From NCBI GenBank assembly GCA_005885565.1, contig VAXK01000034.1:1-6968 (forward strand): 6,968 nucleotides of DNA. Direction: 5' to 3'. The position numbers were made by a program, and so were the translations under genes. This DNA is from Actinomycetota bacterium. GTDB taxonomy: Bacteria; Actinomycetota; Thermoleophilia; Gaiellales; Gaiellaceae. The notes under the pieces are model-generated. The model saw only the letters and a program-made list of their open reading frames with translations, did no database searches and was not told where the DNA came from. This document shows positions 1 through 5,648 of this stretch, piece by piece (the stretch's first letter is position 1; each line of letters opens with the position of its first letter).

Positions 1-288
1 CGTCGAAAGGCCGCAGACGAGCGATGCCGCGGTGAAGAGCGTGATCCCGGAGAGGAACAGCCGCCGGTGCCCGAAGAGGTCGCCGAGCCGGCCGCCGAGC
101 AGGAGAAAGCCTCCGTAGGTGAGCAGGTAGGCGTTCACGACCCAGGCCAGGGAGGTCTGGGAGAAGTTCAGGTCCTGGCGGATCGACGGCAGCGCGACGT
201 TCACGATCGTGGCGTCGAGCACGATCATCAGGCTCGCGAGGGTGAGCGTGTAGAGCGCGAGCCAGCGGGTGCGGCTCTCCATTGTCAT
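1..288 (-). CDS. DHA2-family MFS drug/H+ antiporter, N-terminal part (cut by window edge)
   Basis: The first 96 residues of an inner-membrane efflux transporter of the 14-helix DHA2 (EmrB/QacA-like) branch of the major facilitator superfamily; the rest lies left of base 1. I translated this frame directly. Helix 1 carries the acidic motif VLDATIVNVALPSI (about residues 22-35), and the loop between helices 2 and 3 carries motif A, GGRLGDLFGHRR (about residues 70-81). These are the family signatures for drug/proton exchange. ATG at 288 is chosen over the ATG at 282 because AAAGGA (296-301) sits 7 bases upstream of it. The N-terminus closely parallels the complete pump at 4136-5635, including a 22-base identical stretch encoding part of helix 1, so the two are paralogues. 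Substrate cannot be told. It diverges from the STAS-like ORF at 393. Confidence 0.9.
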   Translation of the reverse strand, partial: MTMESRTRWLALYTLTLASLMIVLDATIVNVALPSIRQDLNFSQTSLAWVVNAYLLTYGGFLLLGGRLGDLFGHRRLFLSGITLFTAASLVCGLST

Positions 289-295
289 CGGCGGG

Positions 296-301
296 TCCTT
301 T
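296..301 (-). promoter_or_regulatory. Shine-Dalgarno site of the left-edge MFS gene
   Basis: AAAGGA on the minus strand, 7 bases before ATG 288. It decides between the two in-frame ATGs, 6 bases apart. Confidence 0.6.
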
Positions 302-392
302 CGTCGGTCACGCACATGAGACCGGCGGCGCCCACGGAACTCATCGCTCGCACAACCGATGACTTACGCCCGCGCGGCCGGTCCTATTCCCG

Positions 393-617
393 ATGGCCGA
401 CCTCGGCACCGTCGAGAGTCTCGCGAGGCTCCGGCTCGCGGCGCGGCGGAGCGGGCTCGAGCTGCGGCTCACGCGCGTGCCGAGAGAGCTCGAGGAGCTG
501 ATCACGTTCGTCGGCCTCGCCGAGGCTCTAGGACTCGAGCCGCGCCGGCAGGCCGAAGAGCGGGAAGAGCGTGTCGGTGTCGAGGAAGAAGGTGAGCTCG
601 ACGATCCGGCCGGCTGA
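393..617 (+). CDS. Small STAS-domain-like protein, overlapping the sigma factor gene tail-to-tail
   Basis: A 74-residue ORF. Residues 1-48 resemble the small STAS (anti-sigma-factor antagonist-like) proteins common in actinobacteria: a segment like ADLGTVESLARLRLAARR, a strand (LELRLTRV), then a helix and turn like ELEELITFVGLAEALGL. Codons in 393-527, before any overlap, end in G or C almost without exception, which supports real coding. The last 90 bases (528-617) are antiparallel to the 3' end of the ECF sigma gene; the resulting tail, rich in Glu and Arg, is probably dictated by that overlap. The first beta strand of a full STAS domain seems absent. The frame is closed by TGA at 360-362 with no other start codon and no Shine-Dalgarno site, so the protein is either naturally short or 5'-truncated. 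A role in partner switching with a sigma regulator is possible but unproven; the usual phosphorylatable Ser is not evident. Confidence 0.6.
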   Translation: MADLGTVESLARLRLAARRSGLELRLTRVPRELEELITFVGLAEALGLEPRRQAEEREERVGVEEEGELDDPAG

Positions 618-1499
618 GACCTCGAGTACCTGGAGCGCCCAGGGCTCGTAGCCGCCGTCCGGGCTCGGCTTGTACTGGCCGAACGCGGGCGAGCCGTTCG
701 CGGTCCCCGCGGGCAGAACGCGCGAGCCGCGGCACCCGATCCCTGGGCCCCACCACCAGGTAAAGATGTCCTCGCGGCCGGAGAGCCACATGTCGAATGG
801 CGGCATCGACTGCGTCGCGTCCTCGTGGATCAGCGAGGTGAGCGCCTCGATGTCGTAGGCCTGGAAGGCGGCGACGTAGCGGGACAGGAGCTCCTCGTCG
901 ACCGCGCCCGGATCGGGGGAGTGGAGGTTCGCCGTCGCGAGCGTCGCACGGGCCCGCTGGAGCGCGCTGTTCACCGAGGCGACACTCGTCTCGAGGAGCT
1001 CCGCGACCTCCGCGGCCTTCCAGCGCAGCACCTGGCAGAGGATCAGCACCGCGCGCTGGCGGGCCGGGAGGTGCTGGAGCGCGGCGACGAAGGCGAGCCG
1101 GATCGTGTCGCGCTCGACGGCGAGCTCGGCCGGGTCGGGGTCCGGCGTCGGCTGGATCCACGTCGCCTCGGGGAGCGTGTTGAGGTTCGCCTCGATCGGC
1201 TCCTGCGCGGGACCGAGGTCCATCGGCCGCGCCCGCCGCTCGCGCCCGGCGATCATGTCGAGGCAGACGTTCGTCGCGATCCGGTAGAGCCAGGAGCGCA
1301 GCGCCGCCCGGCCCTCGAAGCGGTCGAAGCCGCGCCAGGCGCGGATGAACGTCTCCTGGACGGCGTCCTCGGCCTCGAACGGCGAGCCGAGCATCCGGTA
1401 GCAGTAGCCCGTCAGCTCCACCCGGTGGCCCTCGAGGCGTCCTTCGAGCTCGTCCGCGGCGGGACGGACCGTGAGGGGCGATTCCTGCACGGCGGCCAT
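528..1499 (-). CDS. ECF RNA polymerase sigma factor with SnoaL-like C-terminal domain (SigG-like)
   Basis: A 323-residue alternative sigma factor that would direct RNA polymerase to a stress or metabolite regulon. Region 2 spans about residues 22-90, with GYCYRMLGSPFEAEDAVQET and the DNA-melting/-10 recognition stretch RSWLYRIATNVCLDMI. Region 4 spans about 134-187, with LPARQRAVLILCQVL and the helix-turn-helix KAAEVAELLETSVASVNSALQRAR binding the -35 element. Residues about 200-320 form a SnoaL-like (NTF2-fold) extension ending in FLDTDTLFPLFGLP, characteristic of the SigG/SigX5-type subfamily as I recall it. In ECF groups with such extensions the domain is thought to replace a separate anti-sigma factor. 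The ATG at 1499 lies 8 bases after the PPOX gene stop, so the two are probably cotranscribed. There is no clear Shine-Dalgarno site, so translation may be coupled to the upstream gene. The last 90 bases overlap the STAS-like ORF on the other strand. No anti-sigma gene is visible nearby. Confidence 0.92.
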   Translation of the reverse strand: MAAVQESPLTVRPAADELEGRLEGHRVELTGYCYRMLGSPFEAEDAVQETFIRAWRGFDRFEGRAALRSWLYRIATNVCLDMIAGRERRARPMDLGPAQEPIEANLNTLPEATWIQPTPDPDPAELAVERDTIRLAFVAALQHLPARQRAVLILCQVLRWKAAEVAELLETSVASVNSALQRARATLATANLHSPDPGAVDEELLSRYVAAFQAYDIEALTSLIHEDATQSMPPFDMWLSGREDIFTWWWGPGIGCRGSRVLPAGTANGSPAFGQYKPSPDGGYEPWALQVLEVSAGRIVELTFFLDTDTLFPLFGLPARLES

Positions 1500-1507
1500 G
1501 CTAGAGG

Positions 1508-1930
1508 CTAGGACGGCCCGGCCGCCGAGAACTCATCGGCGCGCCATTCGCGAACCTCGGTGACGTCGACCGCGAGCACCGGGCCGTCGGGCGGCTCGGC
1601 GCGGTACTGCGGGTACTTCTCCGCGAGGAGGGCGAGTGCGCGCTCGTGCTCCGGGCCGTCGTCGAGGACCCGGGCTCGGCCGCGAAGGCGAATCCACCAG
1701 AGGCGGCTCCAGTCCTCCTCGTAGTGGTCGACGAGAATCGTGACGTCGGGGCGGGCGCGGGCGTTCTCGATCCGCCGCAGCCGCGAGGAGCGCTTCGGCT
1801 TGCGGTCGACGGCCGAGTACAGCGTGTCGCCCTCGAGCGCGAAGACGATCGGCACCAGGTGCGGCCGGCCGTCCGGGTCGGTCGTGGCCAGCCTCGCCAC
1901 GCGGGCCGCCGTTAGTCTCGCGTCGTGCAC
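1508..1930 (-). CDS. PPOX-class split-barrel, putatively F420-dependent oxidoreductase (Rv0121-like)
   Basis: A 140-residue flavin/deazaflavin-binding split beta-barrel protein of the pyridoxamine-5'-phosphate-oxidase-like class, closest in pattern to the short actinobacterial family assigned as F420-dependent (Rv0121 type). Visible family motifs: ARVARLATTDPDGRPHLVPI at residues 9-28, GDTLYSAVDRKPKRSSRL at about 34-51, LVDHYEEDWSRLWWIR in the middle, and KYPQYRAEPPDGPVLAVDV near the end. F420 use is family knowledge; the natural substrate is unknown. The start is GTG at 1930-1928, about ten residues before the conserved ARVARLAT, with AGGA ten bases upstream. The open frame continues upstream to 2542, but that part is only the antisense of the neighbouring oxidoreductase. 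The start codon shares the hexamer GTGCAC with the divergent gene at 1925. The ECF sigma gene follows 8 bases downstream, suggesting an operon. Confidence 0.88.
   Translation of the reverse strand: MHDARLTAARVARLATTDPDGRPHLVPIVFALEGDTLYSAVDRKPKRSSRLRRIENARARPDVTILVDHYEEDWSRLWWIRLRGRARVLDDGPEHERALALLAEKYPQYRAEPPDGPVLAVDVTEVREWRADEFSAAGPS
1913..1918 (+). promoter_or_regulatory. Candidate -10 element for a leaderless transcript of the luciferase-like gene
   Basis: TAGTCT fits the TANNNT -10 pattern and ends 6 bases before the GTG at 1925, so the predicted transcription start falls on the start codon. No Shine-Dalgarno site is present. The first three bases are also the in-frame TAG that bounds the reading frame. 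No -35 element is recognisable. The hexamer lies inside the coding sequence of the divergent PPOX gene. Confidence 0.4.
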
Positions 1931-2674
1931 CTCGGCGTGATCCTGCCGAATTACGGCGTCGACGCAACTCCCGCAGCGATCCGCCGAGTCGCCGAGCTCG
2001 CCGAGGAGCTCGGCTACGACTCCGTCTGGACGACCGAGCACATCATCGTCGGCCCGGAGGCGGTCGACCCGTACGGCCGCGTCTACGACCCGCTCGTCAC
2101 GCTCGGCTGGATCGCCGGCTGGACCGAGCGGATCGGCCTCGGCACCTCGATCGTCCTCGTCCCGCTGCACAACCCGATGCACCTGGCGAAGCAGGCCGCC
2201 ACGCTCCAGGAGCTCTCCGGCGGCCGCCTCACGCTCGGCGTCGGCATGGGCTGGCACACCGACGAGTTCGATTTCATGGGCGTCGAGTTCGAGGGCCGCG
2301 GGCGGCGCGGCGACGAGGCGATCCGGCTCATGCGGGCGCTCTGGAAGGGCGAGCGGGACTTCGACGGCGAGCACTGGTCGTTCCACGACGCGACCTCCGA
2401 GCCGCTGCCCTCGCCGCCGCCCGAGCTCTGGATCGGCGGCAGCTCCCCGGCGGCGATCCGGCGCGCGCGGGAGCTCGGCGACGCGTGGCATCCCTCGCGT
2501 GGCTCCGACGTCGAGGACGTTCGCCGCGTCAAGGAGCGGCACCCCGAGCTTCGCGTCGTCCCGCGTACCTCGGTCGAGAACGTCGAGGCGATGCTCGAGG
2601 CCGGCGCCGAGGGCGCTGTCGTCTCCTTCCCGGACGAGGCCGCGATGCGCGAGCTCGCCGGCCGCTACCGGTAG
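1925..2674 (+). CDS. LLM-class (luciferase-like) F420-dependent oxidoreductase
   Basis: A 249-residue TIM-barrel enzyme of the luciferase-like monooxygenase superfamily, of the type that uses reduced F420 (or FMN) for hydride transfer to unknown substrates. N-terminal MHLGVILPNYG (GTG read as Met) is the usual first strand. It is followed by LAEELGYDSVWTTEHI (about residues 27-42), the core IGLGTSIVLVPLHNPMHLAKQ (split over residues about 70-90), and SGGRLTLGVGMGWHTDEFDFMGV at about 98-121, all classic for F420-type LLM proteins. PELWIGGSSPAAIRRARELGDAW is the later conserved barrel segment. Length suits the shorter Rv2161c-like group. GTG 1925 is the only possible start here, since TAG 1913-1915 closes the frame just before it. 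It is divergent from, and overlaps by 6 bases, the PPOX gene, and is followed at once by the phosphoribosyltransferase-like frame. F420 rather than FMN is inferred from family. Confidence 0.9.
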   Translation: MHLGVILPNYGVDATPAAIRRVAELAEELGYDSVWTTEHIIVGPEAVDPYGRVYDPLVTLGWIAGWTERIGLGTSIVLVPLHNPMHLAKQAATLQELSGGRLTLGVGMGWHTDEFDFMGVEFEGRGRRGDEAIRLMRALWKGERDFDGEHWSFHDATSEPLPSPPPELWIGGSSPAAIRRARELGDAWHPSRGSDVEDVRRVKERHPELRVVPRTSVENVEAMLEAGAEGAVVSFPDEAAMRELAGRYR

Positions 2675-2696
2675 CGCGACGCGCCTCGTCCCCTGG

Positions 2697-3314
2697 ATCC
2701 CGCCGCTCTTCCGGGACCGGGCCGCCGCCGGACGCGTCCTCGCCGAAGCGGTCGCGGCGATCGGGCTCGAGGAGCCGGTCGTCGTCGGCGTCGCACGCGG
2801 CGGCGTCGCAGTCGCGGTCGAAGTCTCCCGCGAGCTCGGCGCGCCGCTGACGGCGATCGACGTCGAGCGGGTGAACGCGCAGGGCCTCCGCCTCGGCGCG
2901 ACGAGCGCTCAGGGCCCGCCGTACCTCCGCGAGGGCCACGGCGTGGCCGAGGAGGTCGTCGCCGCGGCGCTCGAACGGGCGCGCCGAGCCGCGCAGGCGC
3001 TCGAGGCGAGGCTCGACCACGAGACGCTCTCGGTGTCCGGCCGGACGGCGCTCGTCGTCGACGACGGGCTCATCACCGGCCTGACGCTCGCCGCCGCGTG
3101 CCGCTGGGCCGGAGCGGCCGGGGCGACACGCATCGTTGCCGCCACACCCGTCGGCCACGTCCGCGGGCTGGCTCGCATCGACGACGAGGCTGACTCGATC
3201 GTTTGCCCGCACCCGCTGGAGGAGATCGCCGTCGTCGGTCAGGCCTACGACATCTTCGATCCACTGGACGAGTGGTACGTCGCCGGTCTCCTCGCCGACG
3301 CCGCCTCGGCCTGA
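2697..3314 (+). CDS. Phosphoribosyltransferase-family protein; start codon unresolved
   Basis: A type I phosphoribosyltransferase-fold protein. The family begins around LFRDRAAAGRVLAEAV; VVVGVARGGVAVAVEVSREL is the helix and loop normally preceding the active site. The PRPP-binding loop ALVVDDGLITGLTLAAA (3048-3098) retains both acidic residues and the T-G-x-T pattern. The C-terminus ends QAYDIFDPLDEWYVAGLL, typical of the uncharacterised stand-alone PRT proteins in this branch; substrate is unknown. The problem is the 5' end. In this frame there is no ATG, GTG or TTG between GTG 2499 (deep inside the upstream gene) and GTG 2871 (already inside the domain). I give 2697, an ATC at the expected position, as a placeholder. 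Alternatives are a 176-base overlap from GTG 2499, a +1 frameshift out of the upstream oxidoreductase at its TAG, a sequence error, or a decaying gene. The long open frame with high GC3 argues against decay. Confidence 0.75.
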   Translation: MPPLFRDRAAAGRVLAEAVAAIGLEEPVVVGVARGGVAVAVEVSRELGAPLTAIDVERVNAQGLRLGATSAQGPPYLREGHGVAEEVVAAALERARRAAQALEARLDHETLSVSGRTALVVDDGLITGLTLAAACRWAGAAGATRIVAATPVGHVRGLARIDDEADSIVCPHPLEEIAVVGQAYDIFDPLDEWYVAGLLADAASA

Positions 3315-3348
3315 GGAGGACGCGCGGGGTGCTCCCCGCGCGTCCTTC
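3315..3348. terminator. Bidirectional hairpin terminator between convergent genes
   Basis: A perfect 13-bp stem, AGGACGCGCGGGG (3317-3329) pairing with 3334-3346 around the loop TGCT. It extends to 15 pairs with a G-T (3316/3347) and a G-C (3315/3348). It begins at the base after the phosphoribosyltransferase stop and ends 11 bases before the peroxiredoxin stop. There is no real T-run on either side, as is common for terminators of high-GC actinobacteria. Placement between two converging genes supports termination in both directions. Confidence 0.8.
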
Positions 3349-3359
3349 CGAGACCGCTG

Positions 3360-4046
3360 CTAGGAGCCGACGCCGGCCGGCTCCCGGGAGCCCGGGTCGG
3401 GCACGATCCGGATGTAGGGCTTCGGCGACTTCCAGCCCTCCGGATACGTCTCCTTCGCCTCGTCGTTCGAGACCGAGCCCGCGATGATCACCTCGTCGCC
3501 GGGCTGCCAGTTCACCGGCGTCGCGACCTTGTGCTCCGCGGTGCGCTGGAGCGAATCGATCACCCGGACGACCTCGTCGAAGTTCCGGCCGGTCGTCATC
3601 GGGTAGACGAGGATCAGCTTGATCTTCTTGTCCGGGCCGACGACGAAGACGTTGCGGACGGTCTGGTTGTCCGCAGGCGTGCGCTCCTTCGCGTCACCGG
3701 AGGTCTCGGCCGCGAGCATCCCGTAGAGCTTCGCCACCGTGAGATAGGGATCGCCGATGAGCGGGTAGTTCGGCGCATGCCCCTGCGTCTCCTCGATGTC
3801 CCGCGCCCACGCTTCGTGGTCGCTGCTCGAGTCGACGGATAGCCCGATGATCTTCACGTTGCGGCGATCGAACTCGGGCTTGATCTTGGCCATGTAGCCG
3901 AGCTCGGTCGTGCAAACGGGCGTGAAGTCCTTCGGGTGCGAGAAGAGCACCGCCCACGAGTCGCCGATCCAGTCGTGGAAGTGGATCTTGCCCTCGGTGG
4001 TGTCGGCCTCGAAGTCCGGCGCGGTATCGCCGATCTGAAGAGCCAT
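3360..4046 (-). CDS. 1-Cys peroxiredoxin (Prx6 / AhpC-TSA family)
   Basis: A 228-residue cytoplasmic thiol peroxidase that reduces H2O2 and organic hydroperoxides. The thioredoxin-fold motif FSHPKDFTPVCTTELG contains the peroxidatic Cys at residue 45 with the canonical P-x-x-x-T/S-x-x-C arrangement. There is no other Cys in the whole protein, so it is a true 1-Cys type that must be recycled by an external thiol. The Prx6-type C-terminal domain is present (ATPVNWQPGDEVIIAGSVS, then YPEGWKSPKPYIRIVPDP). The conserved Arg in NQTVRNVFVVGPD completes the active site. Start ATG 4046 is backed by AAGGAG (4051-4056) and by the family N-terminus MALQIGDTAPDFEADT; an upstream GTG at 4112 would add residues encoded by a hairpin and is rejected. 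It lies downstream of the efflux pump on the same strand, separated by a strong hairpin, so it probably has its own promoter or relies on read-through. Confidence 0.95.
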   Translation of the reverse strand: MALQIGDTAPDFEADTTEGKIHFHDWIGDSWAVLFSHPKDFTPVCTTELGYMAKIKPEFDRRNVKIIGLSVDSSSDHEAWARDIEETQGHAPNYPLIGDPYLTVAKLYGMLAAETSGDAKERTPADNQTVRNVFVVGPDKKIKLILVYPMTTGRNFDEVVRVIDSLQRTAEHKVATPVNWQPGDEVIIAGSVSNDEAKETYPEGWKSPKPYIRIVPDPGSREPAGVGS

Positions 4047-4050
4047 CCCT

Positions 4051-4056
4051 CTCCTT
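4051..4056 (-). promoter_or_regulatory. Shine-Dalgarno site of the peroxiredoxin gene
   Basis: AAGGAG on the minus strand, 4 bases before ATG 4046, inside a purine-rich leader that contains a second AGGA a little further upstream (4057-4060). It fixes the start. Confidence 0.7.
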
Positions 4057-4064
4057 TCCTTTTG

Positions 4065-4070
4065 AAAGTA
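4065..4070 (-). promoter_or_regulatory. Candidate -10 element of the peroxiredoxin gene
   Basis: TACTTT on the minus strand matches TANNNT and lies 18 bases before ATG 4046, in an AT-richer island just after the hairpin. A transcription start about 7 bases on would leave a short leader holding the Shine-Dalgarno site. A -35 element at standard spacing would fall inside the hairpin, where I see no match, so this is tentative. Confidence 0.3.
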
Positions 4071-4083
4071 AAGCGAGAAGTAT

Positions 4084-4126
4084 TCTCGCGCGCCGGAGGG
4101 GCCGATGTCCACTCCGGCGCGCGAGA
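4084..4126 (-). terminator. Strong hairpin terminator downstream of the efflux pump gene
   Basis: A perfect 15-bp inverted repeat: TCTCGCGCGCCGGAG at 4084-4098 and its complement at 4112-4126, with a 13-base loop. On the minus strand it starts 9 bases after the pump's TAG stop and is followed by a T/C-rich stretch (ATACTTCTCGCTTTACTTTC). That geometry fits an intrinsic terminator for the pump mRNA. It also forms the upstream boundary of the peroxiredoxin leader, so an attenuator-like role is an alternative. Confidence 0.7.
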
Positions 4127-4135
4127 GCCAAGGGG

Positions 4136-5635
4136 CTAGGCCGCAGCCTCCAGAGCGAGCTCGGCGTCACCGACGAGCTCGGCCTCGGCCGCAGGCGGCT
4201 TCGACTCGAGGAGCATCGCAGCCAGCGCGGCTCCGAGGGCCGCCAGCCCGGCGAGGACGTAGAACGCGATCTGGAAGCCGTGCGTCAGCGCGGCGCCGTC
4301 GAACGCCGTCGCTCCGGGGTGGCCCGAGACGTAGCGGCTGGTGAAGGTCGTCGCGATCGTCACGGCCGCGGCGACGCCGATCGCTCCGCCGATCTGCTGG
4401 TTCGTGTTGATGAGACCGGACGCGATGCCCGCGTCGGCTTGGCGCACGCCGGTCAGGGCGCCGATCGACATCGGCACGAAGGCGAGCGCCAGCCCGATCC
4501 CGCTGACGAGGAAGGCGGGGAAGAGATCGGTGAAGTAGTGCCCGTGCACCGGCAGCCGCGCGAAGAGCAGGAGCGCGACCGTCGAGAGCGCGAGCCCCAC
4601 CGGCAGGACGCGCCGGACGCCGATGCGGGTGACGAGCGCCTGCGACGCGGCCGAGAAGACGATGATCGAGAGCGTCAGGCCGATGTACGCGACGCCGGTC
4701 TTGATCGCCGAGTAGTGGAGCACCTCCTGCATGTAGAGCGTGAGCAGGAAGAACTGCGAGAAGATCGCCCCGCCCATCAAGAGGCCGCTGACGTTCGAGG
4801 CCGTGAGGGTGCGCAGCCGAAAGATGCGCAGCGGCAGGAGCGGCGCCTTCGAGCGCATCTCCACGCCGAAGAACGCGACCACGAGCGCCGCCGCGGCGGC
4901 GAGGAGACCGATCGTCTCGCCGGTTCCCCAGCCGTGCTGCGTGGCGCGGGTCATGGCGTAGACGAGCAGCATCAGCCCGCCCGTGATCGTGGCGGCGCCG
5001 GCGAAGTCGAAGTGCCGGTGCCGGAGGTCGGCGCGGCTCTCCCGCAGGAGCCAGGGGCTCAAGCCCAGGACCAGTGCGCCCACGGGCACGTTGATGAAGA
5101 AGATCCACGACCAGCTGAGCGCGCTGGTCAGTGCGCCTCCGAGGAGGACGCCTGCGGCGCCGCCGCTTCCGGACGCCGCGCCCCAGATGCCCAGGGCGAG
5201 GTTCCGCTCACGGCCTTCCCGGAAGGTCGTCGTCAGGATCGAGAGCGCGGCCGGCGACAGCAGCGCGGCACCGAGGCCCTGAAGCGAGCGGAAGGCGATC
5301 AGCGACCCTTCCGACCACGCGAGCCCGTCGAGCAGCGAGCTGACGGTGAAGAGCGCGAGCCCGGCCATGAACAGGCGCCGCCGGCCGAGCAGGTCGGCGA
5401 GCCGGCCGCCGAGCAGCAGGACGCCGCCGAAGAAGATCGAGTACGCCGTGATCACCCACTGGAGGCTCTCCTGCGAGAAGTGGAGGTCGGTCCGGATCGA
5501 AGGCAGCGCGACGTTCACGATCGCGACGTCGAGGACGACCATGAACTGGGCGGCGACGATCACCGCCAGGGCGATCCAGCGCCGGGGGTCGAGCTGGCTT
5601 CCGGCCGCCCGCTCTGCAACAATTTCCTGTGTCAT
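4136..5635 (-). CDS. DHA2-family MFS multidrug efflux transporter (EmrB/QacA-like), complete
   Basis: A 499-residue inner-membrane drug/proton antiporter with the length and hydrophobic pattern of the 14-helix DHA2 group. Helix 1 has VVLDVAIVNVALPSI, with acidic D36. Motif A is LLGGRLADLLGRRR (about residues 74-87). The motif B region is FRSLQGLGAALLSPAAL, with conserved R117. The antiporter motif C region reads GSGGAAGVLLGG (about 156-167), and the family signature SWIFFINVPVG follows. The C-terminus is a short acidic cytoplasmic tail. Start ATG 5635 is chosen over an in-frame GTG at 5686 because AGGGAG (5643-5648) sits 7 bases upstream and the extra 17 residues would be encoded by the AT-rich regulatory spacer. 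It is divergent from a MarR-type gene 72 bases away, the classic arrangement in which the regulator represses the pump until a toxic ligand binds. The substrate is not predictable. Paralogue of the pump at the left edge. Confidence 0.95.
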   Translation of the reverse strand: MTQEIVAERAAGSQLDPRRWIALAVIVAAQFMVVLDVAIVNVALPSIRTDLHFSQESLQWVITAYSIFFGGVLLLGGRLADLLGRRRLFMAGLALFTVSSLLDGLAWSEGSLIAFRSLQGLGAALLSPAALSILTTTFREGRERNLALGIWGAASGSGGAAGVLLGGALTSALSWSWIFFINVPVGALVLGLSPWLLRESRADLRHRHFDFAGAATITGGLMLLVYAMTRATQHGWGTGETIGLLAAAAALVVAFFGVEMRSKAPLLPLRIFRLRTLTASNVSGLLMGGAIFSQFFLLTLYMQEVLHYSAIKTGVAYIGLTLSIIVFSAASQALVTRIGVRRVLPVGLALSTVALLLFARLPVHGHYFTDLFPAFLVSGIGLALAFVPMSIGALTGVRQADAGIASGLINTNQQIGGAIGVAAAVTIATTFTSRYVSGHPGATAFDGAALTHGFQIAFYVLAGLAALGAALAAMLLESKPPAAEAELVGDAELALEAAA

Positions 5636-5642
5636 CGGTGGT

Positions 5643-5648
5643 CTCCCT
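5643..5648 (-). promoter_or_regulatory. Shine-Dalgarno site of the efflux pump gene
   Basis: AGGGAG on the minus strand, 7 bases before ATG 5635. It abuts the operator-like dyad at 5648-5658. Confidence 0.6.

Noticed and set aside
67..501. A 144-residue plus-strand open frame at the left edge
   Set aside because: Its first half is the antisense of the MFS N-terminus and the rest is out of frame with the STAS-like ORF; the composition is low-complexity.
825..1511. A 228-residue plus-strand open frame opposite the SigG-like gene
   Set aside because: It has the charged, repetitive composition of an antisense shadow, and the sigma factor on minus is unambiguous.
1931..2542. N-terminal extension of the PPOX gene to a 344-residue protein
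   Set aside because: The extra 204 residues are purely antisense to the luciferase-like gene and have no domain; the family starts at GTG 1930.
2529..3212. A 227-residue minus-strand open frame opposite the oxidoreductase and phosphoribosyltransferase genes
   Set aside because: Arg- and Asp-rich shadow with no family signal.
4047..4112. Upstream GTG start for the peroxiredoxin at 4112
   Set aside because: It would translate the hairpin arm and the Shine-Dalgarno region. ATG 4046 has a strong ribosome-binding site and matches the family N-terminus.
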